The notes under the pieces: generated by a model
Told to the model about the DNA's origin: nothing
Seen by the model: the letters and a program-made list of their open reading frames with translations, nothing else
Databases searched by the model: none
In this document: piece by piece, positions 1-7,258 of the stretch
Layout of the letters: each line of letters begins with the position of its first letter
Numbering within the stretch: position 1 is the stretch's first letter
Made by a program: the position numbers and the translations under genes
Assembly: GCA_028282725.1 (NCBI GenBank)
Contig: JANQHF010000080.1
Coordinates: forward strand, 1-64,000
Direction of reading: 5' to 3'
DNA: 64,000 bases
Source: Saprospiraceae bacterium
GTDB taxonomy: Bacteria > Bacteroidota > Bacteroidia > Chitinophagales > Saprospiraceae

Positions 1-360
1 GGAAGGTAGTAGTTTCCAGGTCGGCAATATTGGCCGTAAATACATTCCCATCTTCATCCTGATAGGTGATTGTCTGACCTACCGTATCCATTACTGTCAG
101 GGTCTCCAGATCCCTTATATCTACAGTGAACACATTCCCATCCTCATCCTGGTAGGTGATTGTCTGACCTACCGTATCCATTACAGTCAAGGATTCCAGG
201 TCTGTTATATCGGCGGTAAAGGCATTCCCGTCTTCATCCACATATGTAATGGTTTGACCGATTGTATCCAGGAAGGTAGTAGTTTCCAGGTCGGCAATAT
301 TGGCCGTAAACACATTCCCGTCTTCATCCTGGTACGTGATTGTCTGACCTACCGTATCCA
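1..360 (-). repeat. 90-bp tandem repeats inside the collagen-like gene
   Basis: Four consecutive 90-bp units (1-90, 91-180, 181-270, 271-360) encode 30-residue repeats with the core GQTITYQDEDGNVFT. A degenerate unit follows at 361-405. Units 1 and 4 differ at only four positions by eye. Units 2 and 3 are more diverged, so the array looks like a higher-order duplication of alternating types. The period keeps the reading frame. Confidence 0.93.
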
Positions 361-2014
361 TTACTGTTAACGATTCTAAGGAACTTAAGTTAACAGTGTC
401 CTGACCTCCATCCTCGAGCGTCAAATACAATTCCTGGCTCACAGAGTCAAATTCAAACCGAAGTATTTGTTGATCATCCAGATTATAATCGCCTAAATAG
501 ACTTGACCTCCATTATCGAGGTACAAAGTATCATTGCTAAAACTCAACATTTGATCATCTGATGCCGGATCTCCGGCAGGCCCTTGTGGTCCCTGAGGTC
601 CTGGTGGACCAGTAAAGTTCGAGGTGGTAAAAAATGTACCATCGGAGAAATTTAAAGTGAAGGTGCCATCATTATTATCTATGGTAGAAACGATACCTCT
701 CCCATCGGCACCATCCTGTCCTGCCGGACCTTGAGGACCTGTTAAATTACTGGTTGTAAAGAAACTACCATCTGAATACATAAAGGTAAACGTCCCATCA
801 AAGTGATCGACAGTATTGATTATGCCTACACCATCATTTCCATTTACACCGGCAGGGCCCTGTGGCCCTTGTGGTCCCTGAGGCCCCGTCAGATCACCGG
901 TTGTATAGAAGCTTCCATCTGAAAATACCAGTGTAAATGTGCCATTTCCATTGTTAATGGTATTCGTTATTCCTACACCATCGGTTCCGGCCGAGCCCGG
1001 GTCTCCTTGTGGACCCATTGGTCCTGTCAAGTCTGCGGAAGTGAATGTCGAACCGTCAGAAAAATTCAAAGTAAATGTGCCATTTCCATTGTCATTGGCT
1101 CCTGTGATTCCCACCCCATCCTGGCCATCTGGACCGTCCTGACCGGCAGGACCCTGTATGCCTGGGTATGTGCTTAAATCCACAGATCGGATATTCCCGT
1201 TTTCGAGTTCAATAATCAATAGAGAGTCTACGATTTCAAAATTTGTAATCTGTTGATTATCAGAGCCTAGGTTAGACAAATCAACGCTCATCGTATTGCC
1301 ATCTTCCAATGTTATGGAGAGGATATTTCCACTCAGGGAGAGATCGGTAATGGTCTGATCATCCGTGTCCTGGTTCATAGAACCCAGGTCTACCTTGACC
1401 GTATTCCCATCCTCAATGGAAATTAATAATGAATCACCTTCGAGTCGAAAATCTGTAATGATTTGAGGGGGAGTATGCATGGCACTCAAGTCCACGGTTT
1501 CGGTGTTTCCGTCCTCAATTGATATGGAAAGAATGGATCCCGCAAGCGTCATTTCCGTAATTTGCTGATCATCTGAGCCAGGTCCACCCATGATGGTACT
1601 CAAATCGAGGGTTTGTGTATTACCTCCTTCTATGCCAATCGTCAAGATCGACCCGCTGAGACTTAGCTCTTCGATGATCTGATCATCGCTATCTCCCCGA
1701 AGACATATCCAATTCGGAGCGAAAGGAGTACCGATATTCACTTCGACACATACATTTTCGGTATTGAATATGGTAAGTCCCGTAGGGGGTTGTGCCATCG
1801 CTTCTCTTTGGGCGATGTTCATCCGTGGCCAAAGAAATCCCTTATTGGTGCTTTCAAGTTCTAAGAGTGATCGAGGATCTATGGTATTGGGGTTATCTCC
1901 CATTTTAATTTGAGCGAATATTTCCCCGGAACTGAGCAGCAGAAGAGTAAGCACAAAAATGACCCTGACAAGATGGCTAAAGCCTTCTTGAAATTTGGTA
2001 CTGAATGATGTCAT
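1..2014 (-). CDS. Secreted collagen-like repeat protein (3' end beyond window)
   Basis: The frame is open from the ATG at 2014 to the left edge, at least 671 residues. Residues 1 to about 37 form a signal peptide ending near IFAQ. A motif follows that is common at the start of Bacteroidota surface proteins (NPNTIDPRSLLELESTNKGF). Next come several DDQ-I-T...LSGSILSISIEDGNT beta-type repeats. After these, five short Gly-X-Y collagen-like blocks (GPQGPQGPAG type) alternate with modules of about 27 residues of the form GTFTLNFSDG. The visible part ends in exact 30-residue tandem repeats built on GQTITYQDEDGNVFT. This is probably an exported adhesin or fibre. The sorting signal, if present, would lie outside the window. 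No enzyme motif was seen. The coding call is secure and the function is inferred. Confidence 0.88.
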   Translation of the reverse strand, partial: MTSFSTKFQEGFSHLVRVIFVLTLLLLSSGEIFAQIKMGDNPNTIDPRSLLELESTNKGFLWPRMNIAQREAMAQPPTGLTIFNTENVCVEVNIGTPFAPNWICLRGDSDDQIIEELSLSGSILTIGIEGGNTQTLDLSTIMGGPGSDDQQITEMTLAGSILSISIEDGNTETVDLSAMHTPPQIITDFRLEGDSLLISIEDGNTVKVDLGSMNQDTDDQTITDLSLSGNILSITLEDGNTMSVDLSNLGSDNQQITNFEIVDSLLIIELENGNIRSVDLSTYPGIQGPAGQDGPDGQDGVGITGANDNGNGTFTLNFSDGSTFTSADLTGPMGPQGDPGSAGTDGVGITNTINNGNGTFTLVFSDGSFYTTGDLTGPQGPQGPQGPAGVNGNDGVGIINTVDHFDGTFTFMYSDGSFFTTSNLTGPQGPAGQDGADGRGIVSTIDNNDGTFTLNFSDGTFFTTSNFTGPPGPQGPQGPAGDPASDDQMLSFSNDTLYLDNGGQVYLGDYNLDDQQILRFEFDSVSQELYLTLEDGGQDTVNLSSLESLTVMDTVGQTITYQDEDGNVFTANIADLETTTFLDTIGQTITYVDEDGNAFTADITDLESLTVMDTVGQTITYQDEDGNVFTVDIRDLETLTVMDTVGQTITYQDEDGNVFTANIADLETTTF

Positions 2015-2310
2015 AATCAGATCATTTGAGCTCTGATTATCTACTATTCGTAAATTTTGGTTATTAAAATTCAAAATGACTAACAGATAATCTTCGTGAG
2101 CGATCAACTGGTTAATCGAAACTAAATTTTTGAATTTTGTACTGTTGGGATGAGAGATGAATGGGGATCGAATGATCCTTTGTCGCCATTGCAGACAATA
2201 CCATATCTGCAATGGTAGTTTTCTTATTGATTTTCATGGGGTTCAGGTGTTATGCTAAGTATAGGACATGAATTCAGCTCGTGTCCTATACGCAAAAAAA
2301 CAAAAAACAT

Positions 2311-2342
2311 AACATATTAAAGAAATATTTAATATGTTTTTT
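2311..2342 (+). terminator. AT-rich perfect 11-bp hairpin followed by a T run
   Basis: AACATATTAAA (2311-2321) pairs perfectly with TTTAATATGTT (2328-2338) around a six-base loop, and a T run follows to 2342. The left side is A-rich, so the reverse strand also shows a T-rich tail. It has the form of a bidirectional intrinsic terminator. However, it lies upstream of both flanking genes, so its role is uncertain; it could insulate them or act in the leader of the collagen-like gene. Confidence 0.4.
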
Positions 2343-2415
2343 GAGAAATTAACACCGAGGGTACTTCCGGAGCAAAAAGATTTATCGCTCAGTTTCGCGA
2401 TTCCCGGCTAAAATA

Positions 2416-2447
2416 TTGGATATGTGACTCTTCATATCTTACTTTTG
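2416..2447 (+). promoter_or_regulatory. Candidate Bacteroidota promoter for tRNA-Ser
   Basis: TACTTTTG at 2440-2447 matches the Bacteroidota -7 consensus TAnnTTTG. A TTG at 2416-2418 lies 21 bases upstream, a plausible -33 element. The box is about 80 bases before the tRNA. Confidence 0.45.
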
Positions 2448-2485
2448 CCCACCGATTTTTCCACGACACACTCACGCTCAAACCT

Positions 2486-2507
2486 GTATTGAGCAAAGTC
2501 GAAGTAC
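2486..2507 (-). repeat. Dispersed CTTCGACT-type element, copy 1
   Basis: On the minus strand this reads GTACTTCGACTTTGCTCAAT. It resembles a short intergenic sequence family recalled from many Bacteroidota (CTTCGACTnnnCTCA). A second, more degenerate copy in the opposite orientation is at 4031-4055. The two flank the tRNA/toxin-antitoxin segment. Confidence 0.4.
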
Positions 2508-2526
2508 CACACTCACACTTGACCTA

Positions 2527-2613
2527 GGAGGAGTGGCAGAGCGGTTGAATGCACCGGTCTTGAAAACCGGCATACCCGAGAGGGTATCGGGGGTTCGAAT
2601 CCCTCCTCCTCCG
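2527..2613 (+). tRNA. tRNA-Ser (anticodon UGA)
   Basis: The acceptor stem GGAGGAG (2527-2533) pairs with CTCCTCC (2606-2612). The anticodon stem CCGGT/ACCGG encloses the loop CTTGAAA, giving anticodon TGA. A long variable arm (CATACCCGAGAGGGTATC) marks a class II tRNA, as expected for serine. The T loop is TTCGAAT. The CCA end is not fully encoded. A terminator follows at 2629-2651. Confidence 0.97.
2598..2611 (+). repeat. tRNA-Ser 3'-end segment duplicated downstream (copy 1)
   Basis: The 14-mer AATCCCTCCTCCTC spans the T arm and acceptor strand of the tRNA. It recurs exactly at 2762-2775. A direct repeat of a tRNA 3' end is the classic signature of a tRNA attachment site or its remnant, though the match is short. 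Confidence 0.5.
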
Positions 2614-2628
2614 CAAATCATTTCAGAG

Positions 2629-2651
2629 TGCCCCGCATAGGGGCATTTTTT
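2629..2651 (+). terminator. Intrinsic terminator after tRNA-Ser
   Basis: The stem TGCCCC/GGGGCA around GCATA is followed by a run of T residues (2646-2651), 16 bases past the tRNA. Confidence 0.8.
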
Positions 2652-2761
2652 ATGGCAAAAAGGCTCCGGGAACTTGCTCTCAGGGAGGTTTTTGAAAGAA
2701 AAGAGTGCGGAGCACAGCTCTGGAATGATTTGAAGCCCCCCCTAATGGGATCATCGCAGAT

Positions 2762-2775
2762 AATCCCTCCTCCTC
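2762..2775 (+). repeat. Second copy of the tRNA-Ser 3'-end 14-mer
   Basis: This is an exact copy of 2598-2611, lying 150 bases past the tRNA and before the toxin-antitoxin pair. A short pyrimidine-rich 14-mer could arise by chance, so the att-site reading is tentative. Confidence 0.45.
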
Positions 2776-2792
2776 TGGAGATAAAATTATGT

Positions 2793-2829
2793 AAACCCTT
2801 GTATATCAATGATGTATAAGGGTTTCTTT
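2793..2829. terminator. Strong hairpin beside the toxin gene end
   Basis: AAACCCTTGTATA (2793-2805) pairs with TGTATAAGGGTTT (2813-2825), including G-U pairs, around a seven-base loop; TTTCTTTG overlaps and follows. It lies between the rightward tRNA and the leftward toxin-antitoxin operon, whose stop is at 2867, and probably ends transcription from one or both sides. Confidence 0.6.
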
Positions 2830-2866
2830 GTTGATAGTTGTCGTAAGGGTCGTCGAGATTGCAGCA

Positions 2867-3328
2867 TTACTGTAAATCTTTCAATCTTTCTGATATTTCT
2901 TCAACACTGATAGTGACATCAAAATCTTTAACTTTATTGGGATTGATGAGTACATTGAATTCACCTTTTACTATAGTTGATGGTACAATCAAGGCCAATT
3001 CATCGGATGCAATGAAATCATTGCCAATTTTTTGAGTCTCTGTGTGATATCCTCCAATTTCATCCCAATCATCTGGCAAATCTTCAGGTGTAATCTTTTT
3101 GTAGTCCAAATTTGGCAACTTGATAGTGACCAGCACATATGATGGACTTAAACCATAGAAAGGCTTAGACATGTTGCCAGTCTTCTCATTGAGTGCGAGA
3201 GATCTCGTGGTCGAGGCATATATTATTGGATTGCCTTTTGTATTCCATCGAAAATCTGATTTCTCACCAGGTATTCCCTTAAGTAAAGAGGAAACATATT
3301 TCTGCTTATCTACTCTATATACAAGCAT
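2867..3328 (-). CDS. RES-domain toxin
   Basis: The 153-residue protein matches the RES toxin family. It begins MLVYRV, then has FRWNTKGNPIIYAS (about 26-39) and ALNEK (E48), corresponding to the conserved Arg-Glu-Ser features of the fold. RES toxins act in the cytoplasm and destroy NAD+ by phosphorolysis or hydrolysis. The ATG shares one base with the antitoxin's stop (TAATG), the usual translational coupling of these pairs. Length is normal for the family and no frameshift is visible. The family call is by motif reading. Confidence 0.85.
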   Translation of the reverse strand: MLVYRVDKQKYVSSLLKGIPGEKSDFRWNTKGNPIIYASTTRSLALNEKTGNMSKPFYGLSPSYVLVTIKLPNLDYKKITPEDLPDDWDEIGGYHTETQKIGNDFIASDELALIVPSTIVKGEFNVLINPNKVKDFDVTISVEEISERLKDLQ

Positions 3329-3816
3329 TAGACAGGAACACCATATTCAATTTTATCTAAAAGATGTTTGACATATCTGATGCCTGGTATACTATCAAGA
3401 TGTTCAATTGGCGGTTTCATATCTAAATGAAGATTTGGTGAGTTTAACCACTCAAGAAAGGACACTTTGGATTCAAACACTTCTTCGCCATAAGTATACA
3501 GTTGAATTAGTTCTGAAAGTCGTTCAGCATATTTCTCTTCAACTTTCTTTTTACTTTTTTTCCATCTATAGAATGTTGATTCACTTACTTCCATCAGTTC
3601 ACTGAGTAATTCCGATTTTGATTTTGAGATCTGAATGGAGTCAAAGTAAAACTCCTTAACAAGGTAAGTGAATAGAGAATTATATGTGAAGTGAATATTC
3701 TTCAATGCAAAATACAGTAACTTATCGTTTTTACTATTTACAATACTTTCTAATTCCTCTGGTTTCTTTACAGTAGTATAATGAATAGATTTAGCTCTTT
3801 CAGTGATTGCTGTCAT
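3328..3816 (-). CDS. Xre/MbcA/ParS-type antitoxin
   Basis: This 162-residue protein lies directly upstream of the RES toxin. An HTH-like segment (about residues 63-90: SKSELLSELMEVSESTFYRW) is followed by the C-terminal antitoxin-type region (ERLSELIQLYTYGEEVF, then FLEWLNSPNLHLDMKPPIEH and a PG...V end). Proteins of this kind neutralise RES toxins by covering the NAD site and repress their own operon. A TACATTTA box at about 3843-3850 on the minus strand is a weak promoter candidate. The pair is AT-richer than its neighbours, which fits horizontal transfer. Confidence 0.85.
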   Translation of the reverse strand: MTAITERAKSIHYTTVKKPEELESIVNSKNDKLLYFALKNIHFTYNSLFTYLVKEFYFDSIQISKSKSELLSELMEVSESTFYRWKKSKKKVEEKYAERLSELIQLYTYGEEVFESKVSFLEWLNSPNLHLDMKPPIEHLDSIPGIRYVKHLLDKIEYGVPV

Positions 3817-4203
3817 TTGACTAAAAATTCAATGTCATCTGATAAATGTAACGATTTCTTCGGTATTTTAGTTCGAATAGGCACTCAATAAGTATTGATT
3901 TACATCATTAACGGGATCATGAAATAATCCCTCTTTGATCATCGAAGCCTTTGGCTATCAAGATCATTTTTATTTGCAACTTTAAGACTAGAGTATTTCA
4001 CCCCTTAAATCCTACAGGCAAAGCACTGCTTCCTTCGACTATATTCAGGACAAGGGCCTGCATTAAAAACCTTCAATGGGGAACTCATTTTACTTGTCAG
4101 AACTGTTAATCCAGATTGTTTTATTTTGAGCGTCTTCATAGTTCATTTCCCCATGCATCCCATTAAAAACAATCGTAACTTGTACTGCTTAAATTACTCT
4201 AAT
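3817..4203. other. Intergenic region upstream of antitoxin and plug lipoprotein
   Basis: About 390 bases carry no supported gene. They include the antitoxin's presumed promoter, a weak GGGAT/ATCCC hairpin near 3912-3930, the second dispersed element (4031-4055), and an in-frame TTG extension (from 4126) of the downstream lipoprotein that is less likely than the ATG at 4204. Confidence 0.5.
4031..4055 (+). repeat. Dispersed CTTCGACT-type element, copy 2
   Basis: TCCTTCGACTATATTCAGGA and the following CAAGG match the CTTCGACTnnnCTCAGGACAAGG pattern recalled from Bacteroidota intergenic regions. Its orientation is opposite to the copy at 2486-2507. Confidence 0.4.
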
Positions 4204-4611
4204 ATGAGACTTGCTTTATTCGCATTTGTACTATTGCTTTTTTCGTGTGCTTCCGGCGATACGATGAAGTATTCCAATCAACAAGAAAGTAGCGATATTG
4301 ATCAGGGTGTAGAAGATCCATCAATAGCCGTAGATCTGACCACCTATCTCAAGGGATTTGCCGGCTTGTACGTTTCAGGTCAGGGACCAGGTGCCAGCAT
4401 TTACGTCAGGGGCATTAATTCAATGAGTGGAAGAAATGAACCGCTCATGATTCTGGATGGTCTACAGATAGGTAGCTATGCAGATTTACACGGAATGATC
4501 AGTTCGGCAAACATCAAAAGAATTGAAGTATTGAAAAATCCCGAGGACCTGGTGATCTATGGTCATCGCGGAGCCAATGGTGTCGTAAAAATCACTTCCA
4601 AGAAGGAATAG
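4204..4611 (+). CDS. Orphan TonB-plug-domain lipoprotein
   Basis: The ATG at 4204 gives a clean lipoprotein signal (MRLALFAFVLLLFSC, Cys15); an upstream TTG at 4126 would bury it. The rest, residues about 45-135, is a SusC/TonB-receptor plug domain: an IYVRGINSMSG segment, EPLMILDG, IKRIEVLKNPED, then IYGHRGANGVVKI. In SusC receptors these stretches precede a barrel of about 800 residues, which is absent here, so the 135-residue protein is a free-standing plug tethered by lipid. It may interact with TonB-dependent receptors or ExbBD/TonB. No receptor gene is nearby. The family is clear and the role is unknown. Confidence 0.85.
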   Translation: MRLALFAFVLLLFSCASGDTMKYSNQQESSDIDQGVEDPSIAVDLTTYLKGFAGLYVSGQGPGASIYVRGINSMSGRNEPLMILDGLQIGSYADLHGMISSANIKRIEVLKNPEDLVIYGHRGANGVVKITSKKE

Positions 4612-4641
4612 AGATCCAAGGCCGGAGATCTTCAGGATCGG

Positions 4642-6204
4642 CTATGATGTCGATGTTTGAATACTATGTACATATTTGTTGAGAGCATCCGCCACTCTTT
4701 CACCATCCAGGGCAGCGCTTAAGATACCGCCGGCATACCCGGCTCCTTCACCCGCAGGAAATAAACCAATGAGATCGGGACTCATCAGATTTTCATTGTC
4801 TCTCGGTATCCTGATGGGGGCACTCGTACGGCTTTCCAGGCCTACGAATTGTGCCTCGGAAGTATAGTATCCCTTCATCTTTTTATCAAAATGCAGGATC
4901 GCTGATCTTACATTTTGTACTATTTCTCCCGGCATTAATTCATGAAGAGGACCGGGATAGATTCCCGGGATATAGGATGACTTGGGCAAATCCACACTTA
5001 TTTTACTTTCCATAAAATCAGTCAATCGTTGGGCAGGTGCCCTTTGTGTTCCATCTCCATAATTGAATATTTTATGTTCAAGCTCAGACTGATAATTCAC
5101 TCCACCAAAGGGATTGCCTTCTTCAGGATTCGTGTCGATGGTATTGACTACTGCAGCATTGGCAAAAGGACTGTCTCGTTTTGAAAGTGACATGCCGTTC
5201 ACGACCAACTCGCCTGGTGCCGTAGCCGCCGGAACGATCAACCCTCCCGGACACATGCAAAAAGAAAAAACACCTGAATCTTCCAGTTGACAACTCAGAC
5301 TATAGCTTGCTGCCGGCAAATAGTTTCCCCTCTTAGTCCGGTTATATTGAATTTCATCGATCAATTGTTGTGGATGCTCGAGACGCATGCCCAGGGCAAA
5401 TGGTTTGAACTCCATCTGAATGTCAAGAGAATGACACAATTGATAAATATCCCGAGCGCCATGTCCCGTACAAAGTATCACCGCATCTGCGCTCAATGCC
5501 CGTCCATCCAATGTGATCACTCCACGAATTTGTTGATCACGTACCACGAAATCAACAACTCGTGCATTAAAATGTACCTCTCCTCCATTTGATAGAATGG
5601 TCTCGCGGATCGCTTTAATGATGTTCGGCAACTTATTGGAACCAATATGTGGATGAGCATCGATCAAAATGTTCCTGTTTGCACCGTGGTAATGCAGGAT
5701 CTGAAGCACCTTCTTCACATTGCCCCGTTTTACCGAACGCGTGTATAGCTTTCCGTCCGAATATGTCCCGGCACCACCTTCTCCAAAACAATAATTTGAA
5801 TCCGGATTGACGGTGTGAAATTGCTGGATTTGACGGAGGTCCCGTCTTCTTGATCGAACATCTTTACCCCTTTCCACAATGATTGGACAGATGCCATGTT
5901 CAATACATCGCAAAGCCGCAAAATATCCGCATGGGCCGGCCCCGATGATCAAAGCTTTCTTTGCATCCGGTGAACGGGAATACCATGTCTCAACTTGTCC
6001 CGGACCCAATGGATCAAGGTCATTTCCAACTAAATATCTCAGTTGATAAACAGGTTGCTTCCCCCTTGCGTCAATGGATCTCTTGACCAACTGGTAATTG
6101 AACGTTCCCCGCCGTAGCTTCCCTTTTTGAGCGATTCTTTTTTCAATAAATATTGAATCCTTAATCCTGGAGGGAGGAATTCGGATGTCTATAATCTTCC
6201 TCAC
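4642..6204 (-). CDS. FAD-dependent dehydrogenase (COG2509 type)
   Basis: A 520-residue flavoprotein. After an N-terminal region of about 85 residues typical of the family comes the FAD-binding Rossmann motif ALIIGAGPCGYFAALRC, then IVERGKDVRSRRRDL and CFGEGGAGTYSDGKLYTR, hallmarks of the uncharacterised COG2509 dehydrogenases. A C-terminal GLFPAGEGAGYAGGILSAALDG segment completes the FAD site. It is predicted cytoplasmic and the substrate is unknown. It lies 14 bases downstream of mltG and is probably last in a four-gene leftward operon. Confidence 0.88.
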   Translation of the reverse strand: MRKIIDIRIPPSRIKDSIFIEKRIAQKGKLRRGTFNYQLVKRSIDARGKQPVYQLRYLVGNDLDPLGPGQVETWYSRSPDAKKALIIGAGPCGYFAALRCIEHGICPIIVERGKDVRSRRRDLRQIQQFHTVNPDSNYCFGEGGAGTYSDGKLYTRSVKRGNVKKVLQILHYHGANRNILIDAHPHIGSNKLPNIIKAIRETILSNGGEVHFNARVVDFVVRDQQIRGVITLDGRALSADAVILCTGHGARDIYQLCHSLDIQMEFKPFALGMRLEHPQQLIDEIQYNRTKRGNYLPAASYSLSCQLEDSGVFSFCMCPGGLIVPAATAPGELVVNGMSLSKRDSPFANAAVVNTIDTNPEEGNPFGGVNYQSELEHKIFNYGDGTQRAPAQRLTDFMESKISVDLPKSSYIPGIYPGPLHELMPGEIVQNVRSAILHFDKKMKGYYTSEAQFVGLESRTSAPIRIPRDNENLMSPDLIGLFPAGEGAGYAGGILSAALDGERVADALNKYVHSIQTSTS

Positions 6205-6217
6205 ATCGCGACTTTTC

Positions 6218-7243
6218 TCAACCCCTGATTCCTTCCGAACTTAACCATCGACGGTAGATCCTTGCATTCCGTTCATGTTCGGCATTTGTCCTTGCAAATG
6301 CATGTCTGCCATTGTACCCGGGTTTTGCGCAAAAGAACAGGTAATCGTGCTGCTCGGCATCGAGCACGGCATCAATACTTGAAATACTTGGCATGCAAAT
6401 CGGTCCCGGAGGAAGACCCGGATATTTGTAGGTGTTGTAGGGAGAGTCGATTTCCAGGTGACGATTGAGTACACGTCTTATTGAGAAATCATTGACCGCA
6501 AACACCACTGTCGGGTCCGCTTGAAGAGGTATATCCCTGTCCAAACGATTTAAATATACTCCGGCAATGGCTGGTCGTTCGTCCAGTTGAATACTTTCCT
6601 TTTCGACGATGGAGGCCAGAGTCGATACCTCGGGCTTGGTCAACGAAAGGTTTTCCAACTTCTTCAACCGGTCATTCCGGGTCCAGAATGACTCGTGTTC
6701 TTTGACCATTCTGTTCACGAATTCTTCCCCTGACGTATTCCAATACATCTCGTAAGTATTTGGAATGACCATGGTGATCGCTTCATTCAAATCGAGTTGA
6801 TTTTCAGCCAACCAATTCACATTTGAAAAAGCCGAAATGATCGAAATCGAATCCGCTTCGATGATCTTACTCACCTGGGATGCAATTTCCTCGATTTTTC
6901 GTGCAGCACTTATTGTGACATCTACAGGGGCTTGACTACCGGATCTGAGTAAACTCACAAGAGTCCTGTTGTTCAAGTCCGTTTTCAATAGATATCTGCC
7001 GGGTTTTACACTTTCATATTTCATCCATTGAGCCACGCGCAGGAATGAGTTTTCATCCCTGAGCACCTCGTTTTCTTTGAGCAAGCGGACGAGTTTATCT
7101 TTTTCTGTACCCGAAGCTATGTGAATAAATTGCGCCTCTTGATGTACAGTATTTACATGGAAGATTTGACAATAGACCCAATAGACACCTGAAAGACCGA
7201 TCAAGATGACAATGATCACAAATCGCAGGAGAAATTTCTTCAT
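6218..7243 (-). CDS. mltG: Endolytic murein transglycosylase MltG
   Basis: The 341-residue protein (YceG family) cuts nascent glycan strands in the periplasm and releases them from the membrane. An N-terminal membrane anchor (about 4-25) is followed by a LysM-like region and the catalytic domain. The motif ASIVEKES carries the catalytic Glu (residue 214, equivalent to E. coli E218). YLNRLDRDIPLQADPTVVFA, SPYNTYKYPGLPPGPI and the HAFARTNAEH end are typical. The ATG at 7243 is preferred over the TTG at 7258 that abuts the upstream stop. It is probably cotranscribed with the two lipoproteins upstream. Confidence 0.95.
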   Translation of the reverse strand: MKKFLLRFVIIVILIGLSGVYWVYCQIFHVNTVHQEAQFIHIASGTEKDKLVRLLKENEVLRDENSFLRVAQWMKYESVKPGRYLLKTDLNNRTLVSLLRSGSQAPVDVTISAARKIEEIASQVSKIIEADSISIISAFSNVNWLAENQLDLNEAITMVIPNTYEMYWNTSGEEFVNRMVKEHESFWTRNDRLKKLENLSLTKPEVSTLASIVEKESIQLDERPAIAGVYLNRLDRDIPLQADPTVVFAVNDFSIRRVLNRHLEIDSPYNTYKYPGLPPGPICMPSISSIDAVLDAEQHDYLFFCAKPGYNGRHAFARTNAEHERNARIYRRWLSSEGIRG

Positions 7244-7258
7244 TATCTGCTCAATCAA

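Larger units (their letters stand above)
2015..2526. other. Intergenic region between the collagen-like gene and tRNA-Ser
   Basis: These 512 bases hold no convincing gene. Visible elements are a perfect AT-rich inverted repeat (2311-2338), a candidate tRNA promoter (2416-2447), a dispersed-repeat-like element (2486-2507), and two copies of the 9-mer CACACTCAC shortly before the tRNA. The leftward collagen-like gene must also have its promoter here, but no clear TAnnTTTG box was found for it. Confidence 0.6.

Noticed and set aside
939..1142. Plus-strand open frame rich in Pro/Val/Gly
   Set aside because: It is the antisense reading of the Gly-X-Y blocks of the collagen-like gene and has no independent gene features.
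2618..2819. Short open frames on both strands after tRNA-Ser
   Set aside because: They overlap two terminator hairpins and the tRNA repeat, mirror each other on opposite strands and show no protein-like pattern.
2527..3816. Integrated phage or complete genomic island
   Set aside because: No integrase, structural genes or matching far-end repeat were found; only a 14-bp repeat and a toxin-antitoxin pair support mobility.
4126..4203. Longer TTG start for the plug lipoprotein
   Set aside because: It adds 26 residues in front of a clear lipoprotein signal; the ATG at 4204 fits better.
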